Shown one piece after another: positions 45,140-56,901 of a DNA stretch of 64,000 bases. Position 1 is the stretch's first letter. Each line of letters opens with the position of its first letter. Source of the DNA: Triangularia verruculosa. Lineage: Eukaryota > Ascomycota > Sordariomycetes > Sordariales > Podosporaceae. The notes beneath the pieces were generated by a model. That model did not search any database, was not told where the DNA came from, and was given only the letters and a program-made list of their open reading frames with translations. The position numbers were made by a program, and so were the translations under genes. Location of the stretch: positions 180,456-244,455 of the forward strand of contig MU863924.1 in NCBI GenBank assembly GCA_033296885.1, given 5' to 3'.

Positions 45140-47204
45140 CTAACCATTGGTGGCAGTCTCCTGGGCGGTATTCGGTGGCGGCGCTTCTCCGGCATCCGGT
45201 ACGCTGTCGGTTGGCTTGTCGGAGCTAGAAGCTGGTTCGGGTGACTTAGACGTGCGCGGTGGCTGAGGAGACACTTCAGCAGCCTCTTTTGGCGACGCTG
45301 CAGCTGTAGGTAGTGTATCGTCCTGCTTCGTGGGTGCGGGCTCTTCGGCTTCGACCTCTTCCTTCTTGATTACCGTCTCTGCAACCTTGCCCTCTGCGGC
45401 TTCTCCCATGTCGACATCGCCATCGCCATCCACGGCGGCAGGTAGGGTCTCGGCCACCGCTTCCGTGGCAGTAGGTTCCTCGACAGCTGCCTCCGTTGTC
45501 TCAGCCAGCGTCTCGTCGATCATCGTGTCGTCATTCTCGACTGGTTCGACGGGATGTTCGGCAGGAGTGGCCACTCCGCTATCGACCTCCATCGTATCAT
45601 CTTCCTTGTGAGTGTCGCGGAAATTGGTTTCTTGTCGTGTACGCCCATTGAGCTTGAAAACGCCATTGGCGGCCGCCATATCCTCATCATCGGAATCCTC
45701 AAACTCATCCTGCCGTTCAACGCGCTTCTCCCATTGTCTTTGGGTCATGCGGACGTCCTTGTTCTCGTCTTCGTCAAGATCGTCCATCTCGTCATCCTGG
45801 TCGTCAGAGACGCCCATAGATTGACGCGGCACATCCTGCATCTGCACGGAGGGGACAGGTGCGGTACGTCTCAAGTTCTCGATGACTTGGATCTTGATCT
45901 TCTCGAGATATTCGTAACTGTTTGCGTTCTCCATATTGGAGTTGCGGACATCAAGTTCGTAATCGGGGCCATAGTACTACGGCGCGTCAATAATTGCCGA
46001 CAAGAAGTGGTTTAGCTTCCAGACTTACCTCGTAGTATTCGTTAAAAGGAAGTACTCTGTCCATCTCGACTCCGACCAAGCGGCCCGTCTCATAAGCCCA
46101 AGTGCGGGCAACGTTTCGCATGGTATAGCCACCACCGCCGAGGACGAGAGTGGGCAGGCCAAACCCACGTACAAAGTTGACGCAATTCGCGTGGCCGCGC
46201 ATGCTGAGGTTGAAACAACCCAGACGATCGCCGGAAAGTGAATCACCTCCGCACTGGAGAACCACAGCCTCGGGCTGGTAGTATTGCATCACATTTGTGA
46301 TGACAGGCTCGAAGATAGTCTCGTAGGCGGCGTCATCAATTCCATCACGGAGTGGGAAGTTGACAGCATAGTATTTTCCAGGACCAATGCCAATGTCTCG
46401 GAGCTCGCCGGTGCCTGGAAAGTACTCTCCGTACTTGTGGAACGAGACCGTCATGACGCGGTCAGTGGTGTAGAAGGCTTCCTCCACACCGTCGCCATGG
46501 TGCACATCGATATCGATGTAGAGAACACGCTTTTTGAACCGGAGCAGTTCCAGGATGGCAAGCACGATATCTGCAAGAGGACGTCAATACTAGGCCTGGA
46601 TGAAGACAGCCAAAGGCGCACAGGGACTTACCGTTGACATAGCAGAAGCCGCTAGCCTCGCTCTTTTTGGCGTGATGCAAGCCTCCGGCCCAATTGATGG
46701 CTATGTCGCACTTTTCTCTGTTCAGTCTCGCGGCACCTTCCATGGAGCCGCCAGCGCTGATGCCACAAAACTCGAAAAGTCCGTCGAAGACTGGGCAATC
46801 ATCGCCGACATTGTATTTGCCTTGCTCTCTCATAAACGAGTCCATGTTGTCCGGTGTGACTTTTTGCAGAAACTCGATGTATTCGTCGGTGTGAAATTGC
46901 GTCATCTCGCTGGTCACAGCTGGTTTCGCGCGCTATAACACTGTTAAAGGTCTGTCTTTTTGTGTTTCTCCGTTGGCAGGCGGCCTACATAGATCTCGAG
47001 AAACTTGTAAACATTGTAGTTCATCACCAACGAATGCGCCAATCTTATACGGTGCGGCTTCATGGGGTGTCCTGTAACGTAGGCATAGTTTCCGATATCA
47101 GAGTCGTAAAAGTATGCAACTCTCTTCTTGTCATTCTTGACCACGTCGAAGAGGGGCCTGGTTCGTTCGACGCCCGCTGGGTCGGTCGAGTTCGAATTCG
47201 ACAT
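45140..47204 (-). CDS. rpd3: class I histone deacetylase, RPD3 type
   Basis: Exons 47204-46989, 46932-46632, 46570-46029 and 45976-45140 join in phase to 631 residues. The deacetylase domain spans about residues 22-330: [47 protein letters not shown] with the His pair 158/159, YIDIDVHHGDGVEEAF (zinc ligands) and GGGGYTMRNVARTWAYET. The last exon encodes EYYEYYGPDYELDV followed by a long acidic Asp/Glu/Thr/Pro-rich tail of ~260 residues with short Lys-rich patches. Such an extended tail is a feature of filamentous fungal RpdA proteins. It removes acetyl groups from core histones in Sin3-type corepressor complexes in the nucleus. It is divergent from the RPN11 gene. A longer in-frame leader up to 47603 is judged 5' UTR. 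Confidence 0.95.
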
Positions 47205-48085
47205 GGTTGCGGTGTGCCTTGGAGAAATCGAAGGCCTATGGTACTCGTGGAAATCGAAATGCTTGGTTTCTCGACGGGGCGGGAGGTCGGTCGGGCTCAA
47301 AAGAGCTTGGCGGGATGGAACAAGTTCAAGTTGAGGGTCTGGATCACCGGTCGAGTCCCAGTCAAGCTGCTGGCGGCCGGATCGAGTGAGTCGGATGGGT
47401 CTCCGAATGTTATAAGGACTAGGAGGGGTGAGCCTGGTGAAATCGACACCAGTATTGTCTTCGTATCTATCGTAAGTGCTGTTGTTGCTGTGGTCCGGAA
47501 GGAATACTGGGTGATCACCGCGAGCGCCGGGGTTTTGTCCGTGGGGCAAATGTTGAGGTTCGGCGGAAAGACCATGGGCTGCCGCGACCCGCGAGGAAGG
47601 CAATTCACCAATTCCACGCCGCTGCCAGGGCCGAGGCTGATGGGTCCATTTGAACGTAGCTGTGGCTGGGGTGCATGGATTCTCTGCTTAGCTAACCCCT
47701 TTTCAGCATTATGGTTGGACAGAAGAAAAGACGGCAGTGGCACATGCAAGGCTGACCTCCTTGACGGAACAGGGGTCAAGCGGGACAGCTGCATGGACCA
47801 ATCAATAAAATGTTATCGATAAGACTTTGCTCTGCCTTGGCGTGCAGCGGTCAGAGCCTTAGGTAAGCTAGCGCAGGCTGCCAGAGCTTTCGTCAACAGC
47901 GCCCTGCTTGGTGGACAAGCTCCAGGCGGCTGACGGGCATCAGCTCTCTCCCAACTACATCACCGAAACCAACTTTACAAACCTCGCCATTCGCCCCCCC
48001 CCTCTATTGTTTGTTACAAGACACAGAGTTCTGCCTCCTCCTCTTCGAATCAAAATATTATTTCAGCGCCGTCAAATCACCCAGC
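47205..48085. promoter_or_regulatory. divergent promoter region RPD3/RPN11
   Basis: About 880 bp between the two start codons. The 286-codon plus-strand frame and 165-codon minus-strand frame here are shadows or leader sequence without domains. Both transcripts should start within this region. Confidence 0.6.
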
Positions 48086-49251
48086 ATGGATCGATTGAGA
48101 AGCATGTTCTCCGGCCCTGGCATGGGCATGGGAGCTGCCCCAGGCACAGTACGTCTTCCCCCACCAAGCGACCAGATTCCCATCGCACCCGGCTGGCCAC
48201 GCATGTGCCGCCAAAAGAATGCTGACACCCATACGCTTAGGATAATACCAATCTTATCGACAACTCCGAGACCGTTTACATCTCGTCGCTCGCCCTCCTC
48301 AAAATGCTTCGCCATGGTCGCGCCGGTGTGCCCATGGAAGTCATGGGTCTGATGTTGGGAGAGTTTGTGGACGATTTCACCGTTCGTGTGGTCGATGTGT
48401 TTGCCATGCCACAGAGCGGCACCGGCGTTAGCGTAGAGGCCGTCGATCCGGTGTTCCAAACCAAAATGATGGACATGCTTCGACAAACTGGCAGGTAGGG
48501 ACATATACGGTCTTGGCGTGGCAAACGGATGAAGACTGATAATTTCTCTCTATACAGACCCGAGTCGGTCGTAGGCTGGTACCATTCGCATCCCGGGTTC
48601 GGATGCTGGCTCTCGTCGGTTGATATTAACACCCAACAGAGTTTTGAGCAGCTAACCCCGCGTGCTGTCGCCGTTGTCGTCGACCCCATCCAGTCAGTCA
48701 AGGGCAAGGTCGTCATCGACGCCTTCCGCCTCATCAACCCACAATCCCTGATCATGGGTCAGGAACCCCGGCAAAGTACATCGAACTTGGGCCATTTGAA
48801 TAAGCCCTCTATCCAGGCGCTTATTCATGGCCTCAACCGTCACTACTACTCAATCGGCATCAACTACAGAAAGACCGCGCTCGAGGAGAACATGTTGATG
48901 AACCTGCACAAGCAAGAATGGACTGAGGCTCTGCAGATGGAGGATTTCCATTGCGAGGGCCAACGGACAAAGGATCGCCTCGAGCGCCTGGTCAGTCTCG
49001 CCGAGGGATACGAGAAGAGGGTTAAGGAGGAGACAGAGCTCACCAAGGAGCAACTCAAGACACGCTATGTTGGCAAGGTCGACCCCAAGAAGCATTTGGA
49101 GGATGTCGGGCAGCAACTGATTGAAGACAACATCGTGGCGGTATCAAGGCAAATGATCGACAAGGAGGCGACGATGCCGAAGAAGGACGCGCCAGGTGCA
49201 AATGGCAAAGCCAATGGAGATGAGATGGATGTCGAGGATGAGGACCTTTGA
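48086..49251 (+). CDS. rpn11: 26S proteasome deubiquitinase subunit RPN11
   Basis: Exons 48086-48148, 48241-48494 and 48558-49251 join in phase to 336 residues. The start MDRLRSMFSGPGMGMGAAPGT is typical of the family. The MPN+/JAMM metalloprotease motif is complete: Glu62 (MGLMLGEF), H115-S-H117 in WYHSHPGFGCWLS and Asp128. DINTQQSFEQLTPRAVAVVVDPIQSVKGKVVIDAFRLI and QSTSNLGHLNKPSIQALIHGLNRHYYS are near-universal. It cleaves ubiquitin chains from substrates in the proteasome lid. The C-terminus has a fungal acidic tail (NGDEMDVEDEDL). It is a highly conserved housekeeping gene. Confidence 0.97.
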
Positions 49252-49691
49252 GCAATGACGGCTTGATTCTACATACTCCTTCGGCGGGCAATTTTTAGAG
49301 GCGTTCGTTGTATGACTAGGCGTTGGGTGGGCAAGGACATGGCATGAAGCTAGACTAATAGCCATGTAAAAAGAGGCGTATCTGGAAATTGGGAGTCCCC
49401 GCAAGATGAAGCCAGCAACCGGCGCTGATCTGTCCGCTCCCTTTGTTTCTTCTGGGTGATAGGTCTGTGGTTGGCTCAGCATCCGACATCGCTTTGTTTG
49501 GTCTTCCAGAATGGGCCAGATCCATGAACAATGGGCTTGTCTCGAGAGGCAGCCAGCAGGATAAGTGTCTTGTTGAGCACCCCTTTGCTTTTGACCCCTT
49601 TCGGTGGACTCTGTGCTGGTAACCAGGGTATTTAAACAAGCATGGCTGCCAAATATTGCAAATTCCGCCGCGCTTTTCTTTCAGAGTCAAA
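49252..49691. other. intergenic, no supported gene
   Basis: About 440 bp: the RPN11 3' flank and the promoter of the next plus-strand gene. Short minus-strand frames here have no features. Confidence 0.5.
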
Positions 49692-51086
49692 ATGGCACCC
49701 TTCACGATCTTCAAAAAGATACTTGGCCATCTGTTCTGCTTTGCCGGAAGCTGTGACACGAATGATCACCACCGCCGGAGGAAGGAACAACAAGAAGCGA
49801 GTATTGGTGCTTTCTTGGGCAAAGAGTCCCACGGTCCTAGTCATCGTTACAGGCGTAAAATGGTGCCACCAAAGACCACCCATAGACATGTTACTGATGC
49901 TGGTCATCAGAGCGCAAAGTCTCTGCCCACCACTCCTCAACCCTTGGCCGAAACAACACCCGCCACTAGGAGTACGGCAACCACTTCTCGACAGGTAAAC
50001 ACGCCACCACCCCTCCGGCCATATCCCTCTCGCCCATTCCCAACACCCAAGCTATCCGACTCAGTGATGTCTCTGTCAACACTGAAGAAAACCCTAGACG
50101 CCCTCCACCTCGCACTGTCACATACCCGGTACGCGGTCACCGGCACCGCCGCCATGGCCATATGGGGTTACGTCCCCGCTGATGTACGATACTGGCCACG
50201 ACAGGTCTCGATCCTGTGCACCGCCGACGATCTGGAAATCATCAAATATTGGGCAGCCTCCACAGGGCATGCTGTAGCTTTCCCCGGTGAAACTAACATG
50301 ATAGGTATGCTCATCGACGGGAAAGTCCGCGGCATCAAGATCCGGACCAGATCCCGACAAGCCTTTGAGAAACTCGCCAGGGTCTGTCCTACGGAGATGA
50401 ACAAGAGGGAGCGGTTCAGGGGCTGGAGGGAAAACATCCTGAGGACAGGGGCGTGGGTGCTGGGGCTGGGGGCCATGTTGGATACCCTGGTGGATTCGTG
50501 GTTGGCTGCCTATCATAAACGTGACAGGGCGGACAAGGAAGAAAGGAAGCTTGAACAGTGCGGGCGGTGGATTCTATGGATTCTAGGGCGGATTGCTGAG
50601 GATTCTGGGTGCGAGAGGATACCGTATTGGGATGTCAAGAGCAGTAGGGTTGCCGGGGAGGAGTTTTGGGGGCCGTTCACGGCTGTTTGGACGGAGGGTG
50701 TTGAGCTGCTGGTCATGCTTGGAATAATGCGACGGTCGACGAGTAGGGATGGGCTTGCCGAGAGGAGGTTCTGGACTGGGAAGGAGTGGCTGGTTGGTAC
50801 CTCTGTTGCGTCTGGGGTTGGTGGGGATGGGAAAGGCAAGGGCAAGGAGGAGCATGTGAGTCTTTCTACGGTGGCTTCTTCGAGTTGGTGTCGTGATTCT
50901 GAGGAGCTGGGGGAGGGTGGTGTGAATGTTACGAGACTCAACGCTGATCTTGCACGGTTTCATCCGGACTCGTTTCGAGTTAGGGCTGGTCTAAGGGATG
51001 GAAGTGTGGATATGAGGCAGTACGGGCTTCTTGTTGCTGCCCAAGAGGAGCGTGGGGGTGAGCCTGGGAGAAGTGGTACCATGTAA
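49692..51086 (+). CDS. hypothetical protein with possible nucleotidyltransferase-like fold
   Basis: Single exon, 464 residues from the ATG at 49692. The first ~110 residues are basic and Pro/Thr-rich. A globular region follows (LDALHLALSHTRYAVTGTAAMAIWGYVPADVRYWPRQVSILCTADDLEIIKYWAASTGH) that resembles the small nucleotidyltransferase-like or AbiEii-like domain found in many fungal hypothetical proteins. The usual GG/GS-x-DxD catalytic pattern is not evident, so activity is doubtful. The C-terminal half has Trp-rich helices and a Gly/Lys tract (GGDGKGKGKEE). Function is unknown. It is convergent with the AA11 LPMO gene. Confidence 0.7.
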   Translation: MAPFTIFKKILGHLFCFAGSCDTNDHHRRRKEQQEASIGAFLGKESHGPSHRYRRKMVPPKTTHRHVTDAGHQSAKSLPTTPQPLAETTPATRSTATTSRQVNTPPPLRPYPSRPFPTPKLSDSVMSLSTLKKTLDALHLALSHTRYAVTGTAAMAIWGYVPADVRYWPRQVSILCTADDLEIIKYWAASTGHAVAFPGETNMIGMLIDGKVRGIKIRTRSRQAFEKLARVCPTEMNKRERFRGWRENILRTGAWVLGLGAMLDTLVDSWLAAYHKRDRADKEERKLEQCGRWILWILGRIAEDSGCERIPYWDVKSSRVAGEEFWGPFTAVWTEGVELLVMLGIMRRSTSRDGLAERRFWTGKEWLVGTSVASGVGGDGKGKGKEEHVSLSTVASSSWCRDSEELGEGGVNVTRLNADLARFHPDSFRVRAGLRDGSVDMRQYGLLVAAQEERGGEPGRSGTM

Positions 51087-51376
51087 TAGGAGAAAGGTAC
51101 ATTTTCACGATAGTATTTTTGTATCTTGAATCTATCGATCGTGAATGATTGACATGCATTCCCTAACCTGGCACGCCCTGGATAAAAAGAGAGGAACTGC
51201 TACGGTACCTAAACCAAGCCTTGTAAGATAGTGAAGAGATATTAAAAGATCGGTTAATGCCTCAATGCTCGTCCTCTAAGCACTCCTTATTCCAAATATT
51301 ATTCTGAAAATGACCGCCCGTGCATAAATTCAAACCCTCGTATTCTACTTGCTTCCATCCTTCTAGTCGCCCAGCC

Positions 51377-52790
51377 TCAGGCAGGCACAATACCCCGTTT
51401 TCCCTCCTCAAGCTGTAGTCTTCGTTCTTCTATTGCGCCCCTCCTCCACTTCACGGCCCTAGAAGCAAGTACAATCCTCCCAGTGTTCAGATCACAAACC
51501 GTTCTCATGGCAACTGGCTGCGGTATTACCCAGCCATAACTACACAACCCCTGCTGCAATCCCCCACCAAGACATACTAGTTCTCCTTCTTCTTTGGTGC
51601 AGGGAACTGCGTTTGGCGCCGGCTTGGGTATCGGGATCTTCCCAGGAAACGGCAAGGGGTTTGTAACGCTCTCTGTTGGCAGAGGAACAGCTTTGGTTCC
51701 AACCGGCGATGTTGTCGTTGTGGTCAAAACCGTGGTGATTAAAGAGACTGAACCCATGGTCAAAGTCGGTGCTACTGTCGAGTAGACGATGCCAACCGTC
51801 CCGGATGATACAGAACCGCTTGGGCTGGCCACAGCAACAATAGAAGTGAGATTGTTGGGTTCAAAGGATGGCAAAGACGCAGCGGGCGGAATATTCGAGC
51901 AATAGTCATTGGGTTTGATCTTCAAATCGGCAGAATCTTCAAGTAAACGTCCATAACGGCCGGGATTAGGAATGTTCAGCACTTGCGACTCGCCATCGCC
52001 GGTGGAGCAATTCGATATTCGGGTGTGGCCGGGGTAGTTTGCAATAAAAATATCGGGCAGGCTGTTGAATTCCGTCATGTTGTCATTGCTCCCAGTTCCG
52101 CCGGTGATGTTGATGGGAGCGCAATTCCTAAATATTAAGGTCAATATCTGTCCTGATAGAATAGAGAAGCCAACATACATGTACATTTCCCTGTTTCCAA
52201 TCTTGTTGAACCATGTCCAGGCAAAGACCGCCGGACCATTTTTTGAGGCTACAGTGGTGTCAGCAAGGGACAGATCTAATAACGGACTCGAAGGCATACA
52301 ATTTGGGGAAAGGCACGAGAAAATTTCTCATGCAATCATTACCACGATCGTTGTTGCAATGCACAGTGTCCTGTCGTTGCTCAGCATCATGATACGGGGC
52401 TGGGAGATTTTGCATTCCGTTGGTAAAAACCGCTGGACAACCGCCGATTATTGTGTAGATGGTCTTGAACTTCGTATTCTCGTTCAATCTTCCATTCTCG
52501 GGAGTGTCGTACGTGATGCTAAATTGGCACGAACCGCCTCCATGCTGGGCACCACCGGTGAAGTTCACCTTGGTAACGTTGCCGGCTTCGATGACTGTGG
52601 GTGCAGTGCACTCAAAATTCTTGCTTTGGCATGGATATGTGTTGGTAATACCGTCGAGCGGGCTGACTCGAAGGAGTGGATTGCCGCTGTGTAGCCCGTA
52701 GGGTTTTGGTGTGTTCATCACCACATGTGCTTGTATGCCACATACAAGAAACGCAGCGACCAAACCGGTGGTCAAGAAAAAGGATGACAT
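51377..52790 (-). CDS. AA11 chitin-active LPMO with X278 module
   Basis: Exons 52790-52343, 52275-52179 and 52127-51377 join in phase to 431 residues. The signal peptide (1-21) is followed directly by His22 (HVVMNTPKPYG), the N-terminal copper-brace His after cleavage. GGGSCQFSITYD, TIIGGCPA and AVFAWTWFNKIGNREMYMNCAP match AA11 enzymes, supplying the second-His neighbourhood and the tyrosine-side motif. A Ser/Thr linker leads to a Cys-patterned C-terminal module (CTKEEGELVCLGGGLQQGLCSYGWVIPQPVA) that resembles X278, found at the end of many AA11 proteins. It should oxidatively cleave chitin outside the cell. The residues after the module (WRRGAIEERRLQLEEGKR) are an unusual charged tail. Confidence 0.88.
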
Positions 52791-53468
52791 TGTCGTGTTG
52801 GAATGTTATGTGTTGAGATATGTTGGGTTAGATGCAACCGAGCCGATACATTAGGTAGCGATCAAAACAGATGTCGTGAAAAGATTTGTTCGCGCGTGAT
52901 AGCTCTCATGAGTGTGCTGTGAAAATCACGAATGATGGAGCATTTATGCCGAGGAAGGTGAGTGAACAGAGTTAGAATCAGCAAGAGGAGGAGGAGCAAC
53001 TGGTAACGGTAGGTAAAGTAGGGCTTCCGGGGCCATCAACGGGCATATATGCCAGCCGTTGCCGGACACCCTCCTGGCTACGAAGTCAGAAGCGAGTTTT
53101 GAAACCCGTGAAGGTCAGCAACGTGATCGGAAATAGGTATGATGCCGCTGAGATCTGACTAAACGCAGAACCCTAAACACCAACTAAGTGTACCCGGGAC
53201 ATGATGACATCAACCGCCAGGGAAGGCGCGTGGCCCTGCTGCTGCTGCATGAAGCGCTTCTGTGACAGTCTCTGTTCCAGTTGATTGATCTCATCTTCTA
53301 CAGGTGGTTTCAAACATTGGCATCTGTTGGACGTTCGGTCGATAGATGGACCCGGGCATTGAACTTATTCGTGTTTCATGATTTCATTGCTGTATCCCCC
53401 TCATGAATATTCTGAGAACCCCTCCTTGCCACCTTATGAATGAAATTGGAAAACGCTTGAAAGGGTGA
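52791..53468. other. LPMO promoter and intergenic
   Basis: About 0.7 kb upstream of the LPMO gene with no coding frame I can support. Confidence 0.5.
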
Positions 53469-53633
53469 TCAATGTTGGCCTCTGCACCCTGAGCCCGACG
53501 TTGTCTGCACTGGTATACCTCCGGTTGGCAAAGGCTTGTACACCCGCGATCTCCAATCCGCCGACGAGCTTGATGTAACAGTAGACGAAGACGAGGATCC
53601 GCCGAAGGAGTAGGTGCTGTCGTCGCTGTCCAT
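53469..53633 (-). CDS. small Ser-rich ORF, doubtful
   Basis: A 54-codon frame beginning MDSDDSTYSFGG, with a run of Ser, then WRSRVYKPLPTGGIPVQ. Composition is protein-like and the ATG context (ACAAAATGG) is good, but no family is recognised and no splicing is evident. It could be a real small protein or chance. Confidence 0.3.
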   Translation of the reverse strand: MDSDDSTYSFGGSSSSSTVTSSSSADWRSRVYKPLPTGGIPVQTTSGSGCRGQH

Positions 53634-54965
53634 TTTGTTGGATATATAGTATGAAAGATCGTGCTTTCGACAAGGCAAGTGCTCTGCCAGGGGTATCAGT
53701 CCAGTTCAACCTAGAAAACAAAGGGCTAACAGATGTTGATTGTACCGTACCTGGGAAGATATATTTGAAATGTTAGGTGGCGGTTGCTTTCCAGGTTCGA
53801 GGCCCCTTTGTGAGTCAAAGTCGAGAGATCGGGTTGATTTATGTTCAGAAACCAAGAGTACGTTTCTGAGGTGTACTCGACCTGCTGACGTCGATCACAA
53901 GGTGCCGGGCAATGTATATGCGGGCAAGAGGCCAGGCACTCTACCCACTACAGTGTGTGTAGTATCGACGCTGTCCGCAAGGCACATGCGAGGCTAGGCC
54001 AAACACCGACCCCAAATGACCGTCAGGTGTTCACCGAACCTGAAGTTGTACTTCGGTCGCAGAGGGAGTTGGAGCTGTAGTTTGAAACGTAGATGGTAGA
54101 GTCCAATGAGAATCGATATGGTATGGTAAAATTAACAAGGAACTTGAGAAAGAGGCCAATAGGTGAGGAATGTAATCGGATGAACGGCTGAGAGGAGGCT
54201 GCAGATGTCAGCTTCACTTCCTTCTTTGGTCTTTCGGTGGAGGTCCGTCGTAAACTGCTGTAGTAGTGTGGTTTGGTTGCCTTGGGCCAAACTGACAACT
54301 TGAACACGCGATTCACTGATACATTTATACATTCCCAGTTTACACACATGCACCCCTCCTTGCTTGCCCCGGATTCAACCAGCTACAGCTTGTTTGCTTT
54401 AGATAAACAAGGCAATTCGGACCGAACCACTCAGCGGCCTGCGCTAGCCTCTTGCAAGGTTGTCAAGTGTCAGCGCAATGCAGAGACAATTGATGCAGGA
54501 CCAGACATGATGTTTTGCATCTTCTCGCTGCTAACTGTCTGGCTCTTAAAACGCCGCTTCTCCGGAATAGACCTTGTCAAAAGTCATGTCATGGGGTTCG
54601 TATGGTGCCAGCTTGTCAACTTCATACACTGCCTGCGTCTGTCGTGCACCCACGGTTGTTTGCACCTGTTGCACCAGATGGGCTTTGTGGTACCTCCGTG
54701 AGCTCGCAACGAACGGCTTACTGCCCCCCTCCGTTGTAGTGATTTTCTTTCTCCCCAAAACATGCAGCGGGGCGTTGCTTCAGGATCCGACAGTCTGGTT
54801 TCGAGCAAGAACCGCTCTGGCTAGGACAAGGAACATATTGTAAACGCCGAGACCCGTTTCAAGGCGCTGAAACTCTTGATGAGATTCTGCATCTAGACGG
54901 CCCTCACTCGTGCAAATCCATCTAATCATATTAATCATTATCACGTACACGTCTCACAGACCAGA
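53634..54965. other. intergenic, no supported gene
   Basis: About 1.3 kb up to the 3' end of the VTA1 gene. Overlapping short frames at 54.0-54.8 kb on both strands have no domain features. Confidence 0.45.
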
Positions 54966-56271
54966 TCATGTTGCACCAAGAAGCTCCAACGCTCTCCGTA
55001 ATTCCTTCACGGCAGTAGGCACATCTTCGAAATTGAGGGCAGATATAGCCCATTTGGCGTGTTTCTGCGCTCCGGCCATCGCAGTCTCGTCGACGGCAAC
55101 GTTTGGCGCTGGCGCCCAGCTTGTTGCAGGACCCGTGGCCGGTGCTGATGGATGTGCTGTATGAGCTGTTGGTGCCATGTTCATGTAGTATGGATTCGTT
55201 GGGGGGCTGACCGGCGGGGAGGCCACTGCTGCTGTCGATGGGGTGTTCATGGCAAAGGTCGGAGGTGCTGCGGCCGGAGGCGCCTGATGTGGAGGTTGTG
55301 ACCATGATACGGAGGGAGGTGTTTCCAAGGGGCTGGGCTGCGATTGCGCCCAGGTTGATCCGGCTGCTGGCGAGGGAAGGTCAGGCGCTCCTGCATGGTT
55401 GACTGGGTTGTGCGACGACGGGGAGATTGGTGACGGACTGGACGGTGAGTTCGGCACAGGATCATTGAGCTGCGTTGGAACCCCAGGCAGCTTTAATTCA
55501 TCCCCCCAGGCCGAGGGTGGCCCGCCAGAGGCAGGACTCTGTGGCAACGACACTCCGGCGGCGTCTCTCCACAAGTCCGCATCAGGAACATCCTCTACCG
55601 TCGCCGACCTCGGTCCTGCGCCATATGACCGACCAGTGAGACTTTGAACTTCGGGGTCACTGGCATCCAAAGGTGGTGGAGCGGATTCGTCGAGTTCTTC
55701 CTGCTTTGGATTTGACTCGTTCGGGTCCTTGCCCTCCTTGATCGCCTTGACAATGCGCGCCGCATTCCACTTGGCATACTTGATCTTCTGCTGAGTTTCT
55801 GCGTCCGGTGTGCCCCAGATATTAACAAGGTGGAAGAAGGTAGCGGCCGCGTCGAAGGTTGTCGCAGTTTGCTGGGTGACCTTGTTGGCCTTGACAACTC
55901 TCTCGGCGCGGTCTAGGGTTTCCTGCGCGAACTGCTCGACGTATGCTTGACTGGCGACGTCGTCCGTGACGGCTTCTTCGTGCGAATACTCATTCTTGGT
56001 CTAGTGGTGAGGTATAATGTGTCAGCACATGTAATCTTTGTCGTGCAACTACATCGTCACGAACCTCTTCTAGCTTGTCCATCAAGTTGGTTGTGTATTG
56101 GAGAGTACCTTCATCGGCAAGATGTAACTGCTTCGCCAGGATCTGCCTGACGACCCAGTACTCACACCAATACGCGATGATGGGCTTCACATTTTGGAGC
56201 TGTACAGCTTTGGCGGCGCATTTCCACAGGTTGATGTCCGCCTGTTTGATGGCTGCTGGGATGGCATCCAT
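54966..56271 (-). CDS. vta1: ESCRT-III regulator VTA1/LIP5
   Basis: Exons 56271-56065 and 56000-54966 join through a 64-nt intron to 413 residues. The N-terminal helical domain (MDAIPAAIKQADINLWK, VKPIIAYWCEYWVVRQIL, then TFFHLVNIWG after the intron) is the tandem-MIT fold that binds ESCRT-III. A long Pro/Ser/Gln-rich linker follows. The last ~40 residues (QKHAKWAISALNFEDVPTAVKELRRALELLGA) form the VSL domain that binds and stimulates the Vps4 ATPase. The protein works at the endosome in multivesicular body formation. It is divergent from the disulfide isomerase gene. Confidence 0.94.
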
Positions 56272-56901
56272 CGTGGGCAACGTGCACAAGAGACCTGAGG
56301 CGGTGATTGAAGGCTTGAAGTGGAACGGAGTCTTGGCTACGGGAACCCCAAGATAAGTATCTAGCGAGAATCTATCTCTGTTTGTTGTTTCTCTGCCTGC
56401 CTGGTTGATTGTCGTCAGCTTTCCAGAGACGATGGTTGTTCTCCGTCGCAAGCCCCCGCCAAGTTAACCCCACATTCCGCTGCCCAGGCCGAAGGGGCTG
56501 CGGGGCAGGGAGCTAACACCACGAGACGGTCCATGCTTGCGATTCTGCTCGCTTCTCCATCCATCGCAGGTGGCACCAGTGTCACAGCATTGGAAATGTG
56601 TTCTTTTGCCAAACATGGTAAGATGCCAGCTTTTATTTAGGCAGTCCGCGCTTCTCGTCCCGTCTGTTGTTAGACGATATAGGCCCCGCGGACAGAGTCG
56701 AGAGCAATACTGGTGAACTAGCTCTTTTTCTTCTCTGTCACTCTTCTCTTGCTTCTCCTTTGTGTCCACTGATAAGAGTTTTCCCGCACCTTCTATAACA
56801 AACCCAGGCCATACCATTCATCTTCCACTCCACTGTCATTGTCCCGACACAGCGAACAGCAGCACCCACACCACGCGAGCTGCCGGTGTAGAGCAGGCAT
56901 A
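56272..56901. promoter_or_regulatory. divergent promoter region VTA1/PDI
   Basis: 630 bp between the two start codons. An in-frame leader upstream of VTA1 (to 56451) and a 117-codon minus frame (56464-56817) are not supported as proteins. Confidence 0.55.

Noticed and set aside
46962..47822. 286-codon plus-strand frame between RPD3 and RPN11
   Set aside because: Overlaps the first RPD3 exon on the other strand, has no domain, and mostly covers promoter and leader DNA.
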